From assembly GCA_036897095.1 (NCBI GenBank), contig JAYMSP010000043.1, forward strand, positions 1-64,000: a stretch of DNA of 64,000 nt. The letters are read 5' to 3'. Source of the DNA: Plantago elongata (lineage: Eukaryota; Streptophyta; Magnoliopsida; Lamiales; Plantaginaceae). Shown here one piece after another: positions 59,896 through 64,000 of the stretch. Below the pieces are notes generated by a model, which worked only from the letters and a program-made list of their open reading frames with translations, was not told the DNA's origin and did not search any database. Each line of letters begins with the position of its first letter. Position 1 is the stretch's first letter. The translations under genes and the position numbers were made by a program.

Positions 59896-62800
59896 ATGTG
59901 TACTAGAGACTCCTCCATGGTTATAAAGGAAACTCTCAAGAATCTATGTCACAGTGATGATGGATGGTGTTATGCCATTTTATGGGGTTTTCACCAAACA
60001 AATCCTTTGTAAGCTCTCTTTTTCTATCATTTTCTTTCTTTGTATTGATTTCTAAATCTTTTTTTTCCACCACAATAGATTTTACTGTTTGTCTGTGTTG
60101 TTAACCTGTTAATCTGTTAGTTTCCTTTCAATGTTTGAACATTTATGGATAATAGAGCAATGTCACACCTCTGATTCTTCTGTTCATTTTTGTACATGCC
60201 AAATTGCAAAAGCATTAGTACTATTTTTCTTGCTATTAATAATCTTACCTTTTGATATGTGGAGTAAATAAAAAGCTTTCTTATGTTAGATCATTTCTTC
60301 AAAAAAGGTGTCTTCTACTAATGCTAGCTCCCCCTTTTGTTGTTGAACATTATGTTGTTTTCTCATTGTAAAGTCAATTTTTTTGAGTCCTTTTAGAATT
60401 TCCTGTGGATATATAGTTAAATTTAAATTCTATTATTCATCATTTAGCTAAAAAATTTTGTGTGTTTCTGTTAATTGGTTGGTATATACTAATAAACTTG
60501 TAAACCATTAAAACTGTTTAGCTAATTTTTGCAATTGGATTTTTTGCACATGACAGATTGTTGACATTAGAGGATGCCTACTTTGAAGAAAATATGGTAG
60601 CTTTGATGGATAATGTGATGCTGCAAGTGCATTTCCTAGGAGAAGGGTAAGCTAGACTCTATTTATTTCATTGGCATTTCAATTAAGAAAGTCAAGTATA
60701 CATGAACCTCGTTTACTCATCTAAGTCCTCACAGTACTAAGATTTTCTATTGATCTTTTGATGTTACAGCCTAGTCGGGCAAGTTGCATTTACGAAGAGC
60801 AACAAATGGATGTTTTTGGATTCGCATCACGGAAGGAAACATTCTTTAGGTTCATTGGAAAGCTTTCATGTTTTACAGGTACATAATCTTGCATAGGTTC
60901 CAAACTCTCTTAGTTTGTAGTCTATAAAATCCGTGGTTCTATGGAAATTAACAAGCCTGTTACCTCTGATCTTTTCTGATTTCAACACTGATCTATGTCA
61001 TTCTACAGGATGATTCCGAAAGCTTTCGCCAATTTTCCATGGGGATAAAGGTGCGGATGTGTTTCCTTTAGTTAAAGTGTATAACTCAAGTTTAACCTTC
61101 TGTCATTTCTATCAATTTAAGCTAATATGGTGATTGAACTAATTGGTTTTGCAGACTATTGCTCTTATATCTGTAGAACAATGGGGTGTTGTTCAACTTG
61201 GATCCACTCAAAAGGTCTGTGCTGATCATTTCAAACATAAGTCGATTGCATTAAACACATTTGGCCTACACATGTAATGCTAACAAGATACATGGGCTAT
61301 TTCTGCAGGTTGCCCAAGGAAAAGATTTTGCCGAAGAAGTAAACGAACTTTTCAGAGGAATCTATAAAGGTCATGTCATTGAATTCTCCGAAAATGCAGA
61401 TTCATCCTCAAAGCAATTCCTGGATTCAAGTACACTGAAAATGTCTGGTTCAGTCAATGAGAGTTTTCCATATAGTGCAGAGTTTGAAGACTTATTGGTA
61501 ACAGATCAAGCTTTAAATGTTCCATCTCAATCACTTGCTTCTGCCCTGGACCATCAGAACATAGCCTCGCTGTTTACGCCATCTTTCCTGACCGAGGATA
61601 ATATTCAAGTTGGCAGCAAGCCAACTGATTCGGAACCTGGCAATTTGTTTGGTGATTGTTCAATGCTGGTTTCATCATGGCCTTACTCAGAATCTGCATG
61701 GAACGAATATTTGCCATTCGCTGAATGCACCAAGGACATGTCGAATTCTCAGAATTCCACCTCATTAAGTTTGGATGATTTGTTACATGGAATTAGTTTC
61801 CCTGAGGATCTGTCCACGCGCTGCGTTGCCAATGACTACTCTCAGTGTTTTTCACCTCTGCTAGGTAATGAGCTATCACATGCCGACAGAGTTCCTCCAC
61901 TGTCCAATTTCGGTGGACATAACTCTCCCAGCAACATCTTTGAAAATGTTCCAACTAGTTCAATACAAAGTTCTGTTACGTATGTGTTGAAATCTAGCCG
62001 TGGAGATAAATGCTCAGACACAAGTGCCACTGACCATCAATTTGATGGTTTTGCTGGATGCAAAATGGTACAGGGTCGAAATGAAACTCTAGGTCATGTC
62101 ACGGGTGATGATGTCCGAAATTTTAGCAGTGGTAGCTCCGAGTGCATATCCGGAGAGTACGAGAAATCCAGAGCCAGGCCATCAAACAGCCTATTCTCCC
62201 AATTAGGCCTTGACCAGATATTAAACGGTATGGCTGGTAGCTCTTATTCTCCCAAAAGAAGAAAAATTGAAGGCTGTTCGTACAGCCAAAGCCAAGGGAA
62301 AGCTGAAGGACTGTCTAATTTAGACGAACAGGTGAAATCAGTGATTACTGCATGTCAGTCTGATAGAACAAGTACCATTGAGCTCAACAACTGTGAAGGC
62401 TTTTCGAGGCAAACGAGTTTTTATGGTGGTGATAGCTGCAGCATTAGTAATTCACCTATGAGGCAAGTGGAACCTTCCAAGAAGAAGAAGGCTAGACCGG
62501 GTACAAAACCGAGGCCAAAAGATCGACAGATGATCCAAGACCGCCTTGCAGAGTTGAGAGAGCTAATTCCTAATGGTGAGAAGGTAAGTGAAAATTTACG
62601 TTGCTTTCTTGGAATGCTTTAAATTTCTAATGTCAGCAGTATCTTGACATTGTCATCACCTGATGTAACAGATGAGCATTGATCGATTGTTGGAACGTAC
62701 CATTAGACACCTGAATTACATGCAGGGTGTCAAAAAGCATGCTGAAAGTGTGAACAGCATCAATTTGCAAAAGGTATAAACGCTATCTTGACATTTACAC

Positions 62801-63581
62801 AGAGTCATATGTTCGGTGTTGAAACTTGTTGGAATTTCTCACATTAACTAACTCAATTGTGTTGGTTAACAGGTTGAGAGAAAGGAAAAGGACCTATCCA
62901 GCAAAGGAGCTACTTGGGCATGTGAACTTGGTGATCAATCTATGATTTGTCCATTGATTATTGAAGACCTCAGCACCCCTGGTCAAATGCTTATTGAGGT
63001 TAGTATAAACGGCTTACATAACGTGTACACTCAGATTTATTTTTTTTTTGCTATTTCTAACTGATCAGGAATAAAAGCCTATCGATTTATTAGAATCAAT
63101 TCCAACTATCTTTTTGCCTTTAAATGCAGATCCTTTGTGAAGAACACAGTTTCTTTTTGGAAATTGCTGATATAATACGAAGTTTTGGCTTAACAATCCT
63201 GAAGGGAGTTATGGATGATGATAAAACAAACATATGGGCACGCTACGTAGTAGAGCCTGAGGTAAACATGCGAATACTTGAGCAAAAACAACGGATAAAA
63301 CTTGTACATTTTCATTACTGTGACATTGATGCTTCCACACATATATGTTGATGGAATTCGTGAATTTTTTGCAGGGAAATCGGCATGTTAGCCGCCATGA
63401 AATCTTCTCCTCCCTCATACAGCTTTTGCAAATGACTGGACAAAGCTCAGGCGATACAAATGATTGTTCCAAGAATGTAATAAACTCAGGATCAACGCCA
63501 TCTTTATTCAACAATTGTGAACCTGGTGTTCTGTTTCCTGGGAATTTGACTGATGCTGTTCAGTGTGGAAGCTTGTTATGA
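59896..63581 (+). CDS. Atypical bHLH transcription factor, LONESOME HIGHWAY-like (bHLH155/EMB1444 type)
   Basis: Ten coding exons: 59896-60008, 60557-60646, 60770-60878, 61009-61050, 61155-61214, 61309-62583, 62672-62773, 62873-62998, 63130-63261 and 63375-63581. All are GT-AG and the phases join into 751 residues. The N-terminal MYC/LHW-type domain (about 1-165) has WCYAILWGF, LTLEDAYFEE, LGEGLVGQVAFT and GVVQLGS. The long exon 6 is Ser-rich and divergent. The bHLH (about 529-586) reads RPKDRQMIQDRLAELRELIP then SIDRLLERTIRHL. The ACT-like C-terminus (about 615-700) has MLIEILCEEHSFFLEIADII. LHW-clade proteins act in the nucleus, mostly as dimers with TMO5-type bHLHs in vascular and root development. 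The start is the ATG before KETLKNLC; a further in-frame upstream extension is likely leader. The clade is sure; which member it is remains inference. Confidence 0.93.
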
Positions 63582-64000
63582 CACCACAGAAAAAAACATA
63601 ACAGTAGTTTTAGGCTAGCCTAACTTCTGCTACATTTATGATTAGTTGTGGCTTCTTAATTTTTATCTAGTAGTTTTGTGTGTGTGTGTGCAATTGTGTA
63701 TAATACCTGATGATTCTGTATTCAAAGATCAAGAACAATGATTCTGAGGAAGCATTGTTCTGATTATTTCTATTAAAGAGGGGAATTTGAAACACTTTCT
63801 CACAAACAATTTTGCATGATCCGTATACTAGCACAACAAAATATTGAAAATCGTCAACAGGAATATAAACCCTAATTTTGTACTACAACCATTCTTGTTC
63901 CCATCAAATTTTCGAGCATATTCTCTTTGTGCGGTAAAGTTGGAACTTCTTGTAGATCTCTTTGCTACATAAGTAGAAGCTAGCGAAATTATTTACCAAA
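63582..64000. other. LHW-like gene 3' UTR and flank
   Basis: The 3' UTR probably runs to about 63780. It includes a (GT)n run at 63676-63690 and an A/T-rich end with possible polyadenylation words near 63770. Nothing else was recognised. Confidence 0.5.

Overview
The window is nuclear DNA of a flowering plant, almost certainly a eudicot. It is AT-rich, has GT-AG introns, four plant-type protein genes, and long intergenic stretches made of transposon debris. Several dispersed repeats resemble ones I associate with Caryophyllales, but that is a weak guess.

Four host genes are well supported. (1) A Dof zinc-finger transcription factor, 27188-28458 (+), two exons, the first coding only seven residues; its N-terminus resembles the Arabidopsis DOF4.6/DOF1.8 group. 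(2) An ORMDL protein, 33854-36912 (-), three exons, 157 residues, an ER regulator of sphingolipid synthesis. (3) A BTB/POZ protein of the At3g05675 type, 40292-41638 (-), a single coding exon. (4) An atypical bHLH protein of the LONESOME HIGHWAY-like clade, 59896-63581 (+), ten coding exons, 751 residues, with two short upstream ORFs in the leader. The genes do not form an operon-like unit. Two of them (the Dof and the LHW-like gene) belong to families with known roles in vascular development.

Layout: 0.2-3.6 kb, a Mutator-like (FAR1-related) DNA transposon remnant full of degenerate ATCATG words; 6.1-7.5 kb, two back-to-back non-autonomous elements; 8.1-11.4 kb, a Copia fossil fragment abutting a broken Helitron; 14.9-16.0 kb, a CAGTT-rich element and a CTAGAYAATAT word array; 16.7-19.0 kb, LTR-like repeat; 19.0-23.3 kb, a broken Copia element; 24-33 kb, mostly quiet DNA around the Dof gene; 33.8-42.8 kb, the ORMDL and BTB genes separated by a CAGGRCC-ended non-autonomous transposon; 43.8-57.7 kb, a repeat-dense stretch with word-array elements, tRNA-derived SINEs, MITEs, a probable solo LTR and a 318-bp foldback hairpin; 59.3-64 kb, the LHW-like gene.

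The most unusual signal is a set of four separate blocks (0.8-2.4, 15.7-16.0, 44.4-45.6 and 47.0-47.4 kb) in which one short word recurs at irregular spacing of about 15-60 bp. Two of these blocks share terminal-like sequence, which suggests a MULE-type family with fast-evolving internal word arrays. I found no known system that explains these blocks.
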